Shown: piece by piece, positions 8,300 to 17,203 of the stretch
Numbering within the stretch: position 1 is the first letter of the stretch
Layout: each line of letters starts with the position of its first letter
From: Lachnospiraceae bacterium M18-1
GTDB lineage: Bacteria > Bacillota > Clostridia > Lachnospirales > Lachnospiraceae
DNA: 64,000 nt
NCBI GenBank assembly: GCA_000403295.2
Contig: KE159612.1
Location: 320,181-384,180, forward strand
Reading direction: 5' to 3'
Position numbers and translations under genes: made by a program
The notes under the pieces: generated by a model
Told to the model about the DNA's origin: nothing
The model's database searches: none
The model's input: only the letters and a program-made list of their open reading frames with translations

Positions 8300-10159
8300 C
8301 TACTTTAAAATTTTTTTTATAATTCTGTTTAAATCCTTTGGCCGGTAGTGACGTCTGTCCAAAGGGAGCATGGTCAGTTGTGTCAAGGCATCAAGGGCTT
8401 TGCTTCCTTTATAAAGGGCCATATAATCAATGTCGTGTACATTCGCGACGTTCATATTCTTCAATGTTGTTATTAGATTACTTGATGTGACATGTGTTTC
8501 CTGAGTGTCAAGCATAACTTCCAAAAGCCGGTATACCAACAGGGCGGTATAGCAGATCAGAAAATGCGCTTTGATCCGTTCTGGAAGCCTGTGGTTTACG
8601 GGGCGTCCGTCAAAATTTGTTTTCATAATCCGAAAACAGTCTTCAATCTGATATCTTTTTTGTGATACTGTAAGGACATCTTTGGCCGGATCCATAAGAT
8701 TTGTGGCAACAGCATAGTATCCGTCATATTTTTCTTCCTCCGCTATTTTATTTTCATCAAGAATATATTCCACAACAGCTTTTTCACCGGATTTTGTTTT
8801 TGAGATCCGCTTCAAGAAGCGCTTCACATCATTTGGACCTTTTTTGATCTCTTCCGGATCCTTTCGGGAAAGTAGTTTTTTCGCTCGTTCTATCTGCCGG
8901 TTCCTGACAGTCCTTTGGTATTCCATCATTTTTCTTGAAAACGTGATGATGATACGTTGTTTTAGAAGTCCTTTCGCTTTCCTCTGCACAGTGCGCCCGT
9001 TTTTCAGGACCACATCCTCGTAAAGCCCCAGGTCGAGTGCCTTGTCAGCTTGGATGACTTTATATGCGGAATCATTATAAAGCCTGCGGTTATCCGGATT
9101 GTGCCGGTCAAAATCTTTCATGTATTCAATGGTAACAGGGGTATCGTCTGAAAGAAGCTTATAATCATAGTCATTAAAGACTGCTTTTTTCAGTGTATCG
9201 CTCAGTTTTTTGATGGATTGCGTGACAATGAAAGCCCTGCCGCCCATGCTGTTGAACTTCCTGATGTTATAGGATCCAAGCCCGGCATCAGCACAGTAGA
9301 TAAATTTTGCGTCTGGAATCATTTTCAACACTTCTTTCTCCAGAGGGATTGCTGTCAACTGTTCGCTTTTATTGCCGGGATGCAGGCACATGGTGATGGG
9401 GATGCCCCTGCTGTCCATGAATAACCCCATCTCTACGATGGGATTGGGGCGGTGTTCTTTGCTGATACCGTACTGTCGCAGTCCGGTTATGACTTCTCCT
9501 GTGACCTCGTCCACAATCTCCTCGTCCGGCTGTTCACATTCAAAGTAGAAATTCGTGCAGTCATAATAAAGCACGGATGGATCCCGCTTTACAATGGTGT
9601 CGCTCTGCTGATAGAGCCATGCCAGATAATCATCGTAATGCTCTTCCAGAAGATCCATAAACCGCAGGATGTGCTGATAGTCGAAGTCCGGTTTTTCGTA
9701 ATAGGAATCCAGTTTGTCCAACATTGCGTATTTGGAAAGTGGCTCCATGATCCTCGAATAAATAAGAAAACGATGAATAGTGTAGCTGTCAAAAGTCATT
9801 TTTCTGTCGGCCGTCTTTTCCTTGAAAAAGTCCTTGAGCCGGAGACCACTCATTAGGTTTTGCAGAAAAAAGTATCCGATGTTCAGACCGGTGGAAGAGG
9901 AAGCCGCGTCATCCGTCCTTTCCACTCTCTCATTGTAATCAGTAGAAATGGAATGTTCCACTCTGCCAACACGGTATTCCTCGTTCATCTTGCGGATTTC
10001 TTCCCTGACATAGGCAAGAGGATCATCTGTGATTTTGAGCAGTTCGGAGTGTTTTCCAAACCGTTTGACGTTTCTGGTTGTAACTTTTTTGCCGTTGCGG
10101 ATTCCTAGCTGGGCATAATAGATTGGATCCTTACTGTTTTTGTTATAAAAGAGTTTCAT
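8300..10159 (-). CDS. IS1634-family transposase
   Basis: A 619-residue IS4-superfamily DDE transposase. The N-terminus (MKLFYNKNSKDPIYYAQLG) and GKKVTTRNVKRFGKHSELL are family hallmarks. LYYDCTNFYFE (about residue 197) and YCADAGLGSYN (about 290) hold the first two acidic residues, and IEDCFRIMKTNF (about 535) the glutamate. The ATG at 10159 has a good ribosome site (GGCGGTG); a GTG at 10168 is the longer alternative. The frame is intact, so the element could be active. The two flanking 97-bp repeats also permit precise loss by homologous recombination. Confidence 0.93.
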   Translation of the reverse strand: MKLFYNKNSKDPIYYAQLGIRNGKKVTTRNVKRFGKHSELLKITDDPLAYVREEIRKMNEEYRVGRVEHSISTDYNERVERTDDAASSSTGLNIGYFFLQNLMSGLRLKDFFKEKTADRKMTFDSYTIHRFLIYSRIMEPLSKYAMLDKLDSYYEKPDFDYQHILRFMDLLEEHYDDYLAWLYQQSDTIVKRDPSVLYYDCTNFYFECEQPDEEIVDEVTGEVITGLRQYGISKEHRPNPIVEMGLFMDSRGIPITMCLHPGNKSEQLTAIPLEKEVLKMIPDAKFIYCADAGLGSYNIRKFNSMGGRAFIVTQSIKKLSDTLKKAVFNDYDYKLLSDDTPVTIEYMKDFDRHNPDNRRLYNDSAYKVIQADKALDLGLYEDVVLKNGRTVQRKAKGLLKQRIIITFSRKMMEYQRTVRNRQIERAKKLLSRKDPEEIKKGPNDVKRFLKRISKTKSGEKAVVEYILDENKIAEEEKYDGYYAVATNLMDPAKDVLTVSQKRYQIEDCFRIMKTNFDGRPVNHRLPERIKAHFLICYTALLVYRLLEVMLDTQETHVTSSNLITTLKNMNVANVHDIDYMALYKGSKALDALTQLTMLPLDRRHYRPKDLNRIIKKILK

Positions 10160-10296
10160 TACTATCACCGCCGAAATTAATATATATATTTATAGTATAC
10201 AACATATACAACATAAAAGCAAGAAAAATTTGACAAAAAAATGCCGCATTTCTGCGGTTTGTAAGGATTTTATTCAGTTACAAGTGTTGAAGACCC

Positions 10297-10393
10297 GTGC
10301 AAAAAAACCTCAACTGCAAGCGGCGGACTGGTAAATTTTAAATATAAAAAAATAGTGAAAAAACTGGACTTTTCGAAGGATAAGGTGTATTAT
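10297..10393. repeat. Right copy of 97-bp direct repeat, carrying the flagellar promoter
   Basis: Identical to 8105-8201. Its last six bases are the -10 box of the promoter that faces flgB, so the duplication regenerated a complete promoter on the flagellar side of the element. Confidence 0.9.
10365..10393 (+). promoter_or_regulatory. Sigma-A type promoter of the long flagellar operon
   Basis: TGGACT (10365-10370), a 17-bp spacer and TATTAT (10388-10393) fit a vegetative promoter. A 118-base leader runs to flgB at 10512; TTGCGGT (10396-10402) can pair with ACCGCAG (10442-10448) in it. No sigma-28 box is seen, consistent with early flagellar genes. The identical promoter in the left repeat (8173-8201) is stranded upstream of the IS. 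Confidence 0.65.
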
Positions 10394-10511
10394 TATTGCG
10401 GTATAGGCATTGTTTGTTGTGCGCTTCTTTATAAAAAGAGGACCGCAGACTTGTCCGCAGGACATTTAGAATAAGTGAATTATATTTATTAAGAAGGAAG
10501 TGATACATATC

Positions 10512-10904
10512 ATGTTTGAAAATTCTCTGTTCGGTAATACCATTTCAATGGCAAACAAGTCATTGGATTATCTGTGGAGGAAGATGGAGGTTGTTCAGAA
10601 TAACCTTGCTAATGTTGATACTCCGGGGTATAAAAAGAAGGATGTAAGCTTTGAAGAAATCTTTGATAAGAGACTGCGGGCGGCAAGCCAGACAAAAAGT
10701 AATACTCAGATGAAGCAGGCAATCTCAGGAGCAGATTATTTTGTGTACACTCCTTATGATTCTTCGGCGAGAGTTGATGAGAATAACGTCCACTCTGATG
10801 TGGAAGAGGCTGATATGGCAAGGACATATTTACATTATCAGTATCTGCTTCAGACTGTTACGGCGGATATCAAGAGATATCAGACTGTGATCAAAGGACA
10901 GTAA
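10512..10904 (+). CDS. flgB: Flagellar basal-body rod protein FlgB
   Basis: A 130-residue proximal-rod subunit exported by the flagellar type III system. The N-terminal block around VVQNNLANVDTPGYKKKDV is the rod/hook family signature, and the C-terminal VEEADMARTYLHYQYLLQT is the matching helix. ATG at 10512 is preferred over GTG at 10500 because AAGGAAG (10494-10500) gives 11-base spacing to ATG but overlaps the GTG. It is first in the long operon. flgC, normally next, is missing here and lies at 25001. Confidence 0.93.
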   Translation: MFENSLFGNTISMANKSLDYLWRKMEVVQNNLANVDTPGYKKKDVSFEEIFDKRLRAASQTKSNTQMKQAISGADYFVYTPYDSSARVDENNVHSDVEEADMARTYLHYQYLLQTVTADIKRYQTVIKGQ

Positions 10905-11223
10905 AATAATTAATTCCTAAAAATGATGGGATTTTTGAATTGATTTAAGATTCAGAATGTTTGATCATGCAAAGATTTGATCAGGGTTTAAACGCTTTGC
11001 CTGCGTCAGTGCTTTAAAGTGCTGCCCGGACAGAGAGGCCGAATGTACTCTGTTTAGTTTTATATCTTCCATAGAAGATATAAAACCGGATGTCCGGAAC
11101 CGAAGGAGAAGAATGCTCTGCAGATGTTTCGGTTTATGGATTCCGGAAGGACAGGCGGTGTGGGCCGGCGGAAGAGTCGTCAGAGAAGACGGTACATTAA
11201 TTTAAGAAAGGATTGTTGAGATC
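10905..11223 (+). other. flgB-fliE intergenic region with a perfect 13-bp hairpin
   Basis: A 319-base gap where flgC normally sits. It holds no recognisable remnant of flgC. GTTTTATATCTTC (11057-11069) pairs perfectly with GAAGATATAAAAC (11074-11086) around a 4-base loop, without a U tract, and a smaller CCGGATGTCCGG hairpin follows at 11086-11097. These could mark an mRNA processing or stabilising site. Confidence 0.6.
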
Positions 11224-11553
11224 ATGGAAGATATGTTCATCACTCCGATCCAGCCATGGAACAGAATCGGAGAAGTAGGAGCGGTTGGATCGGATGCAGG
11301 GTCATCCACAGTAGTAAAAGGACAGGAAGGAATTTCTGCATTCAAAGGGATATTTGAAGAGGCGGTCAATAATGTACGGACCACCGATCAGAATCTGGCA
11401 AAGAACCAGTACCTGCTGGCTACGGGACAGATCGAAGATCCTCATACGGTGGGGATTGCTGCATCTCAGGCACAGCTTGCAGCTGACCTTCTGGTAGCGC
11501 TGCGGACAAAGGCAATGGAAGCCTATAATGAGATTATGCGTCTTGGCGCCTGA
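11224..11553 (+). CDS. fliE: Flagellar hook-basal body protein FliE
   Basis: A 109-residue rod/MS-ring junction protein. The C-terminal half carries the FliE pattern: FKGIFEEAVNNVRTTDQN, then the helix of ASQAQLAADLLVALRTKAMEAYNEIMR. The start ATG at 11224 follows AAAGGA. The longer-than-usual N-terminal arm is unremarkable. Transcribed with flgB upstream and fliF downstream, but flanked on both sides by strong hairpins. Confidence 0.93.
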   Translation: MEDMFITPIQPWNRIGEVGAVGSDAGSSTVVKGQEGISAFKGIFEEAVNNVRTTDQNLAKNQYLLATGQIEDPHTVGIAASQAQLAADLLVALRTKAMEAYNEIMRLGA

Positions 11554-11559
11554 CAAATA

Positions 11560-11607
11560 AAATATCAATGTGCAATAAGAGGCATATTTTATTGCGCATT
11601 GATATTT
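11560..11607 (+). other. Long hairpin between fliE and fliF
   Basis: Nineteen bases at 11560-11578 pair with 11589-11607, all Watson-Crick except one U-G wobble, around a 10-base loop. No U tract follows. It may be a partial terminator or an RNase barrier that sets the FliE to FliF ratio. Confidence 0.65.
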
Positions 11608-11620
11608 GTGTATGCTCAGG

Positions 11621-11657
11621 GGCATCCCATTGTGGCCGCTCGGTCTTTGCAAAGGGA
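11621..11657 (+). repeat. GCATCCCATT intergenic repeat, degenerate copy
   Basis: Starts GGCATCCCATTGTGGCC and continues CGGTC, then TTT and AAGG. It resembles 17026-17063 and the complement of 21218-21255. Copies seen in this window lie only in flagellar operon gaps. Confidence 0.5.
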
Positions 11658-11699
11658 TAAAATTGTCGGAATATTAATTGTAGAAGAGAGTATTCGAAC

Positions 11700-13265
11700 A
11701 TGAAAGAAAAGTTGGGGCAGTTTAAAGAATTTGCTGGTAATTTAAGCAGTAAAACGAAAAAGATAATTATTGCCGGGGCAGCCGCACTCGTCATTTTGGC
11801 GGTCTTGATCGCGCTGGTCCTCAATAACCGCCCATATGCAGTCCTTTTTTCGGGACTCGGGGAGCAGGAAGCGCAGCAGATTACGGCAAAGCTGCAGGAG
11901 GACGGCGTAGACTTCCGCTATGAGGGAGATTCTACGATCATGGTGCGGGAGAGTGTTGTAGATCAGACAAAGGCAACACTTGTTCAGCAGGGCTATCCGA
12001 AGAGCGGTTTTACATACGATACATTTAAGGATAATGCCGGCCTGATGACAACGGACTCGGATAAAAATACTTATAAGCTCTATGAACTTCAGGACCGTAT
12101 CGGCGCTACCATCAAGCTGTTTGAAGGCGTGGCGGATGCCAAGGTCATCATTGCACTGGGAGAGGACAGCCGGTATGTGCTCAGTGATGAGGAGAAAAAA
12201 TCTTCTGCATCAGTCACTGTTGTGATGAAAGACGGAGGTTCACCGACCAGCGAACAGACGGCGGGGATCCAGCGTCTTGTAGCAAAGGGCGTTCCGAACA
12301 TGGCGATGGAAGACGTGGCGGTTCTGGACGGCAATGGCAATACCGTATCCGAGTCAGAGCAGAAGACAGCCAACAGTTCTGATGCGGAAGAAATCGCGGC
12401 AGTCGTGGAAGGGCAGATTGAGCGGAATATTTTGAAGATATTGGGACCAATCTACGGAGAGGATAATGTCAGCGTCGCTGTAAGAGCGCAGATCAATATG
12501 GAAAGGCTTATCCGGGAGACGACCAGGTATGAGACCCCGGAGAAGATTGATGATGAAGATAAGACAGGGATCATCAGTCATGAGGATACATATAATGAAC
12601 GTTCCGGAACGGGAAGTACGGCGCAGGGTGTGGTAGGAACAGAGACCAATGCGGACACTGTGGAGTACAATACGGACGGCGATGGTAACGGCGCCAATGC
12701 ATCCAGTGAAAGCAGGTCTATCGATTATCTGGTGGATCAGATCAAGGAACAGGGGGAGATAGATTCCGGCGCCCTGGACGATCTGACCGTATCAGTTGCT
12801 GTCAATGGAAATGGATTTGGAAGCCTCAGAGAAGCACAGCTTCGTTCTCTGGTTGGCAACGCGGCCGGGATCGCCAGAGGACAGCAGGCAGATAAGATTA
12901 CGCTTGCCAGCGCGCCGTTTGACGGCAGAGCTGACGATGATGAAGATGCAGAGACAGCGAGCAGCACATTGCTTGAAAGCATTCCGCTGTGGGCGATCAT
13001 TGCGGCTGTGGCACTGCTGCTGATCCTGACAGGAATCATCGTTGTACTGATCATCAGAAGACGCAGAGCAGAAGAAGAGGAAGAAGAGGAACTTCTGGAA
13101 GAAGAAGTTGAGCATATTGATCTCAATCAGGAGCTTCAGCAGATTCAGAACGACAGAGGTATGGAACTGAAGAGGAGCATTCGGGAGTTCGCGGAACAGA
13201 ATGCAGAAATATCTGCCCAGTTATTGAAGAACTGGCTGAACGGGGGCGGTTTAGATGGAGGCTAA
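11700..13265 (+). CDS. fliF: Flagellar MS-ring protein FliF
   Basis: A 521-residue membrane protein forming the MS ring. TM1 is at about 22-44; next come the ring-building motifs (RPYAVLFSGLGEQEAQQITA; VRESVVDQTKATLVQQGYP), a second ring-building domain with VARAQINMER-type sequence (about 260), an acidic linker, TM2 (about 428-453) and a cytoplasmic tail with a run of glutamates ending in the FliG-binding helix. The start follows AGAAGAGAG. It overlaps fliG by 11 bases, indicating coupled translation. Confidence 0.95.
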   Translation: MKEKLGQFKEFAGNLSSKTKKIIIAGAAALVILAVLIALVLNNRPYAVLFSGLGEQEAQQITAKLQEDGVDFRYEGDSTIMVRESVVDQTKATLVQQGYPKSGFTYDTFKDNAGLMTTDSDKNTYKLYELQDRIGATIKLFEGVADAKVIIALGEDSRYVLSDEEKKSSASVTVVMKDGGSPTSEQTAGIQRLVAKGVPNMAMEDVAVLDGNGNTVSESEQKTANSSDAEEIAAVVEGQIERNILKILGPIYGEDNVSVAVRAQINMERLIRETTRYETPEKIDDEDKTGIISHEDTYNERSGTGSTAQGVVGTETNADTVEYNTDGDGNGANASSESRSIDYLVDQIKEQGEIDSGALDDLTVSVAVNGNGFGSLREAQLRSLVGNAAGIARGQQADKITLASAPFDGRADDDEDAETASSTLLESIPLWAIIAAVALLLILTGIIVVLIIRRRRAEEEEEEELLEEEVEHIDLNQELQQIQNDRGMELKRSIREFAEQNAEISAQLLKNWLNGGGLDGG

Positions 13266-14274
13266 TGTTGCAGCATCCTTGACACCGGAGCAGAAAGCGG
13301 CGGCGGTTGTTGTCTCTCTCGGGGCTGACAAGGCATCCAAGATTTATAAGCATTTAAGTGAATCAGATATTGAAAGGCTGACTATAGAGGTAGCCAAGCT
13401 GGGGCATGTGACCCCGGAGCAGATGGAGGCGGTCCTGGATGAATTTTACAAGACCTGCCTCACGCAGAAGGTGGTAACGGACGGCGGTATGGAATATGCC
13501 CGGGCGGTTCTGGAGAAGGCCTTCGGCGAGAGTACGGCGCAGACGCTTCTGGATAAGCTTGCTAAGTCTATGAAGACGAGGCCCTTCGAGTTTATCCGGA
13601 AGAGCGATGTCAAGAACCTGTTTTCATTCCTTCAGCATGAGAGGCCGCAGACGATCGCGCTGATCCTTTCCTATGCGGATCCGGATCAGGCGTCGTTTGT
13701 TATCAGCGAGCTTCCCAAGGATAAGCAGATCAAGGTGGTAGAGGCGATCGCCAAGATGGAAAGCGCATCTCCCGAGGCAATCAAGATTGTAGAGGCATCC
13801 CTGAAGAAGCGGTTCGAGAGCGTACTGACGACCGCGGACTTTACAACCATCGGCGGTATCGATTACATAGCAGAAGTCATGAACAATATGGACCGTGCGA
13901 ACGAGAAGTTTATCTTCGACGAGTTGGGCAAGGAAAACGAAGAACTTGCAGACACGATCCGGAAGAAGATGTTCGTATTCGAAGATATCGTATCTATGGA
14001 CAACAGGTCGATTCAGAGATTTATCCGCGAATGCGATGTCAAGGATATCGTTTACGCCCTCAAAGGATCCGATCAGAATATCAAGGATCTTGTATTTGCA
14101 AATGTATCCAGCCGTATGGCAGAAAGCATCCAGTCCGATCTGGAGGTTACCGTCAATGTCCGTCTGCGCGACGTAGAAGAAGCACAGCAGAGGATCGTGG
14201 CTGTGATCCGCCGTCTGGAAGAAGCAGGCGAGCTTATTATTGTCAAGAGCGGCAAGGACGAGATTATTGCGTAG
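13255..14274 (+). CDS. fliG: Flagellar motor switch protein FliG
   Basis: A 339-residue C-ring protein linking the MS ring to FliM and to the stator. The N-terminal domain binds FliF (LTPEQKAAAVVVSLGADKAS); the middle domain contains EHPQT-type sequence (HERPQTIALILSY); the C-terminal torque helix is around SSRMAESIQSDLEVTVNVRLRD-type sequence (about 285-310), with the charged residues expected to face MotA. Normal length. Downstream fliH begins 27 bases on. Confidence 0.95.
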   Translation: MEANVAASLTPEQKAAAVVVSLGADKASKIYKHLSESDIERLTIEVAKLGHVTPEQMEAVLDEFYKTCLTQKVVTDGGMEYARAVLEKAFGESTAQTLLDKLAKSMKTRPFEFIRKSDVKNLFSFLQHERPQTIALILSYADPDQASFVISELPKDKQIKVVEAIAKMESASPEAIKIVEASLKKRFESVLTTADFTTIGGIDYIAEVMNNMDRANEKFIFDELGKENEELADTIRKKMFVFEDIVSMDNRSIQRFIRECDVKDIVYALKGSDQNIKDLVFANVSSRMAESIQSDLEVTVNVRLRDVEEAQQRIVAVIRRLEEAGELIIVKSGKDEIIA

Positions 14275-14301
14275 CCATAGACAGAAAGGATGATAATACC
14301 G

Positions 14302-15078
14302 ATGCCCAGGATTATGAAAGAGCCGGATGAAGCCCAGGATATCCGTCCGTATGACTTCTTTGCAGGTTTTCGGATCGAGAGGACTGTAAGAGCAGAAGAG
14401 CCGGATGAGGAAGACGAGGAAGAAGAAGACGGCGGGGCAGAGGAGGAAGCGCGGGAAGAACAGTTTGCCACAGAGAGAGCAAATGAGATTCTGGAAGAAG
14501 CAGAAAGGCGGGCGGAGCAGCTGCTGGCAGATGCCCGCGGCCAGGCGGATATCCTGCGTCAGAAGGCATTCCGTGACGGTTATGAAGAAGGACGTCAGGA
14601 AGGGACCAGGGAAGCTTATGACGAGCAGCGCAGGCTTCTGGATCAAGAGATCCGGCAGCTGCAGACCAATGCCGCAGATGTGATACAGAGTGTTTCGATT
14701 GAAAAGACAAAGCTTCTGGAGCAATACGTGGACGATCTGAAAAGGATCTCTCTTGCCGTGGCGGAGAAGATCATCCAGACCAGCCTGCAGTCCAGCGGGG
14801 ATATCGTGAAACGTATGATCCTTGCGGCAACTGATAAGATCACGAAGAAGCAGTGGGCAAAAATATACATAACCAAGTGTGATACCGGCATATCTATGGA
14901 TGTGGATACGGAATTTCTGGATGCCATGTCCAAACTGTCCGATAATATTAAGATCATTACGATGGACAACGGAGAGGACGGAACCTGCATTATCGAGCTT
15001 CCGGACGAAATCATAGATGCCAGCGTAAGCACACAGCTTGAAAATATTAAAGATATATTGAACAATGTCAGAGTATGA
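14302..15078 (+). CDS. fliH: Flagellar export regulator FliH
   Basis: A 258-residue peripheral export protein that holds the FliI ATPase. An acidic run (about 35-60) precedes a coiled coil with the GxxxG-like DGYEEGRQEG region, and the C-terminal half matches the ATPase peripheral-stalk E-type domain. ATG at 14302 is chosen because AAAGGA (14285-14290) lies 11 bases before it; the ATG at 14290 overlaps that site. Confidence 0.88.
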   Translation: MPRIMKEPDEAQDIRPYDFFAGFRIERTVRAEEPDEEDEEEEDGGAEEEAREEQFATERANEILEEAERRAEQLLADARGQADILRQKAFRDGYEEGRQEGTREAYDEQRRLLDQEIRQLQTNAADVIQSVSIEKTKLLEQYVDDLKRISLAVAEKIIQTSLQSSGDIVKRMILAATDKITKKQWAKIYITKCDTGISMDVDTEFLDAMSKLSDNIKIITMDNGEDGTCIIELPDEIIDASVSTQLENIKDILNNVRV

Positions 15079-15101
15079 TGCATATTTTGATAGCATCCTG
15101 T

Positions 15102-15131
15102 GCAGAAAGCCGCCGATGACAGGCTTTCTGC
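15102..15131 (+). other. Hairpin between fliH and fliI
   Basis: GCAGAAAGCC (15102-15111) pairs perfectly with GGCTTTCTGC (15122-15131) around a 10-base loop. No U tract follows. It fills part of the 133-base fliH-fliI gap. Confidence 0.6.
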
Positions 15132-15211
15132 GAGGGAATGAACAACAGTGCCACCGGGATGGAAGTACGGAAACTTATCCGGGAGGCCAAAAGGAACTGA
15201 GGTGACAGAGC

Positions 15212-16516
15212 GTGTTTTCGAAGCTGCCGGAGCTGATTCAGAAGGCAGAGACAGTCAGCTACATAGGAAAAATTGAAAATGTGATCGGCATGTCTATGGA
15301 ATCCTCTGGAAATCGTGCCAGTATCGGTGATATTGCCATGATCTATAATGAAGAGAAGCATCGGCAGATTCCTGTTGAAGTGGTAGGTTTCCGGGAAGAT
15401 AAGATGCAGCTTATGGCTTATGAAAACCTGAGCGGAGTTTCGGCAGGCAGCTTTGTAAGAAACACCCGGAAGCGTTTAAAAATCCCGGTAGGGGAATTTT
15501 TGCGGGGACGTATCATAGACGCAACAGGCAATCCCATGGATGAAAAGGGACCGCTTCCGTCTTCCAGATATTATTATGTGGAAAATGCGTTTATCAATCC
15601 CATGTCCCGTCCTCCGATCTCAGAACCTCTGGAGTTCGGTGTAAAGGCGATCGACGGCATGAATACCATCGGCAAGGGCCAGCGTATCGGCATCTTTGCA
15701 GGAAGCGGGGTAGGCAAGAGCACCCTGCTCGGTATGATCGCTAAGAATGTGAAGGCAGATATCAATGTCATTGCGCTTGTAGGAGAGCGAGGCCGTGAGG
15801 TCCGCGAATTTGTGGAAAACGATCTCGGCCCGGAAGGAATGAAAAGGAGCGTTGTAGTAGTGGCGACATCTGATCAGCCTGCCATGCTCCGTGTAAAATG
15901 TCCTCTGGTAGCGACGACCATTGCAGAATATTTCAAGGATCAGGGAAAGGACGTCCTTCTGATGATGGATTCCCTCACCCGTTTTGCCATGGCGCAGCGC
16001 GAGATCGGTCTTGCTACAGGAGAGCCGCCTGTGGCAAGAGGCTACACGCCTTCTATTTATGCAGAATTTCCCAAGCTCCTGGAGCGGAGCGGGAATTTTG
16101 AAAAAGGTTCCATTACAGGTGTTTATACCGTGCTGGTGGAAGGTGATGACACCAATGAACCCATTTCTGATACGGTCCGTGGTATTTTGGACGGACATAT
16201 CGTGCTGACCAGAAAGCTTGCCAATGAGAATCATTTTCCGGCAATCGACGTCAACGCGAGCATTTCCCGTCTGATGTCCAGCATCGTGCCCCAGGCACAT
16301 AAGGACACGGCCGCACGGCTGCGGGATATCCTGAGTCTGTATACAAAGAATGAGGATCTGATCTCCATCGGCGCATACAAAGCGGGAACAAACCCCAAAT
16401 TGGATGTAGCCATTTCCAAGATAGATAAGGTAAATGAATTTTTGATGCAGAAGACAGACGAAAGCTTTTCAGTAGAAGAATCTCTGCGGATCATGCAGCG
16501 GATCTTACAATCATAA
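15212..16516 (+). CDS. fliI: Flagellar export ATPase FliI
   Basis: A 434-residue hexameric ATPase of the flagellar type III export system, related to the F1 beta subunit. Walker A is GSGVGKST (about 167-174), Walker B LLMMDSLTRFAMAQRE (about 250), with the conserved GERGREVREF and GSITGVYTVLVEGDD blocks. It starts with GTG at 15212, seven bases after GAGGTG. Full length. It works with FliH upstream and FliJ downstream. Confidence 0.96.
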   Translation: MFSKLPELIQKAETVSYIGKIENVIGMSMESSGNRASIGDIAMIYNEEKHRQIPVEVVGFREDKMQLMAYENLSGVSAGSFVRNTRKRLKIPVGEFLRGRIIDATGNPMDEKGPLPSSRYYYVENAFINPMSRPPISEPLEFGVKAIDGMNTIGKGQRIGIFAGSGVGKSTLLGMIAKNVKADINVIALVGERGREVREFVENDLGPEGMKRSVVVVATSDQPAMLRVKCPLVATTIAEYFKDQGKDVLLMMDSLTRFAMAQREIGLATGEPPVARGYTPSIYAEFPKLLERSGNFEKGSITGVYTVLVEGDDTNEPISDTVRGILDGHIVLTRKLANENHFPAIDVNASISRLMSSIVPQAHKDTAARLRDILSLYTKNEDLISIGAYKAGTNPKLDVAISKIDKVNEFLMQKTDESFSVEESLRIMQRILQS

Positions 16517-16534
16517 AGATGAGGATGTACTACG

Positions 16535-16987
16535 ATGAAAAAATTCTTTTTTCCATTAGATACGGTACTGCGGTATAAGGAGCAGGTACTTGACAGCCTG
16601 AAAGGGGAGCATGCCAGGATACTGGTAAAGATCCGGGAATGCGAAAATGCGATTGATGAACTGGAGCATGAGCAGCGCCAATGCGGGCTGGAGTTCCAGC
16701 AGAACAAAATGAATGGGATGAAAATCAACGAAATGCATACATATGAAAATTATCTGGATGCATTGCGCCTGAAGATCAAAAGGAAAAGAGAACTGCTGGC
16801 GAAGCTGCAGGAGCAGGAAGAGGCCAAGCGAAATGAAGTAGTGGAAGCGAAGAAAGAAACCTCTTCCATAGATAAGCTCAAGGAGAGGAAGCGGTTTGAG
16901 TACGATAAGGAATTACAGAAACAGGAAGAACAGTCAATTGAAGAATTTGTGACCACCAGGGACGCCATGGCAAGGCTGAATGGATGA
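16535..16987 (+). CDS. fliJ: Flagellar export chaperone FliJ
   Basis: A 150-residue, almost wholly coiled-coil protein, the central stalk of the export ATPase. Typical opening (FPLDTVLRYKEQVLDSLKGE) and highly charged heptads to the end. ATG at 16535 follows GATGAGGATG. Confidence 0.88.
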   Translation: MKKFFFPLDTVLRYKEQVLDSLKGEHARILVKIRECENAIDELEHEQRQCGLEFQQNKMNGMKINEMHTYENYLDALRLKIKRKRELLAKLQEQEEAKRNEVVEAKKETSSIDKLKERKRFEYDKELQKQEEQSIEEFVTTRDAMARLNG

Positions 16988-17025
16988 TCACTTATTGCCA
17001 TGTCTGCATCTGCAGGCATATCCGA

Positions 17026-17063
17026 GGCATCCCATTATGGCCATCCGGCCGTTTCATAAGGTA
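17026..17063 (+). repeat. GCATCCCATT intergenic repeat, main copy
   Basis: Bases 17026-17063 (GGCATCCCATTATGGCCATC, then CGGCCGTTTCATAAGGTAT) match the reverse complement of 21218-21255 at 33 of 38 positions. The repeat lies in the 216-base gap between fliJ and fliK, which otherwise holds small stems (ACTGCATTTGCAG) and the fliK ribosome site. Confidence 0.65.
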
Positions 17064-17203
17064 TATTGATTGACTTGAAAGAAGGGTAATACTGCATTTG
17101 CAGATTACTATATAAGATCCGGAGGTTTACCATCGGATCACTACATGCAGAAAAACTGCCGGAGGCAGGATTTCTGTATAATTATAGAAAGGAGGAAAAG
17201 CCA

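Larger units (their letters stand above)
8202..10296 (-). mobile_element. IS1634-family insertion sequence, complete
   Basis: About 2095 bp, bounded by imperfect inverted ends (left CCGGTTTTCAACACTT at 8202; right CAAGTGTTGAAGACCC ending at 10296) that share the core TCAACACTT. It holds one transposase gene on the minus strand and lies between perfect 97-bp direct repeats. Long target duplications, up to several hundred bp, are established for the IS1634 family. The exact ends could shift by a base or two. Confidence 0.9.

Noticed and set aside
8105..10393. 97-bp direct repeats as phage or integrative-element attachment sites
   Set aside because: The interval contains only an IS1634-type transposase with its own inverted ends; long target repeats explain the duplication.
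10394..10511. Possible cyclic-di-GMP riboswitch in the flgB leader
   Set aside because: Only simple stems are present; the conserved cores of the type I and II classes are not found.
13624..15096. Long open frame (490 codons) on the minus strand opposite fliG and fliH
   Set aside because: It is a mirror of strongly coding plus-strand genes, has low-complexity Phe/Leu/Cys-rich sequence, no ribosome site and no recognisable domain.
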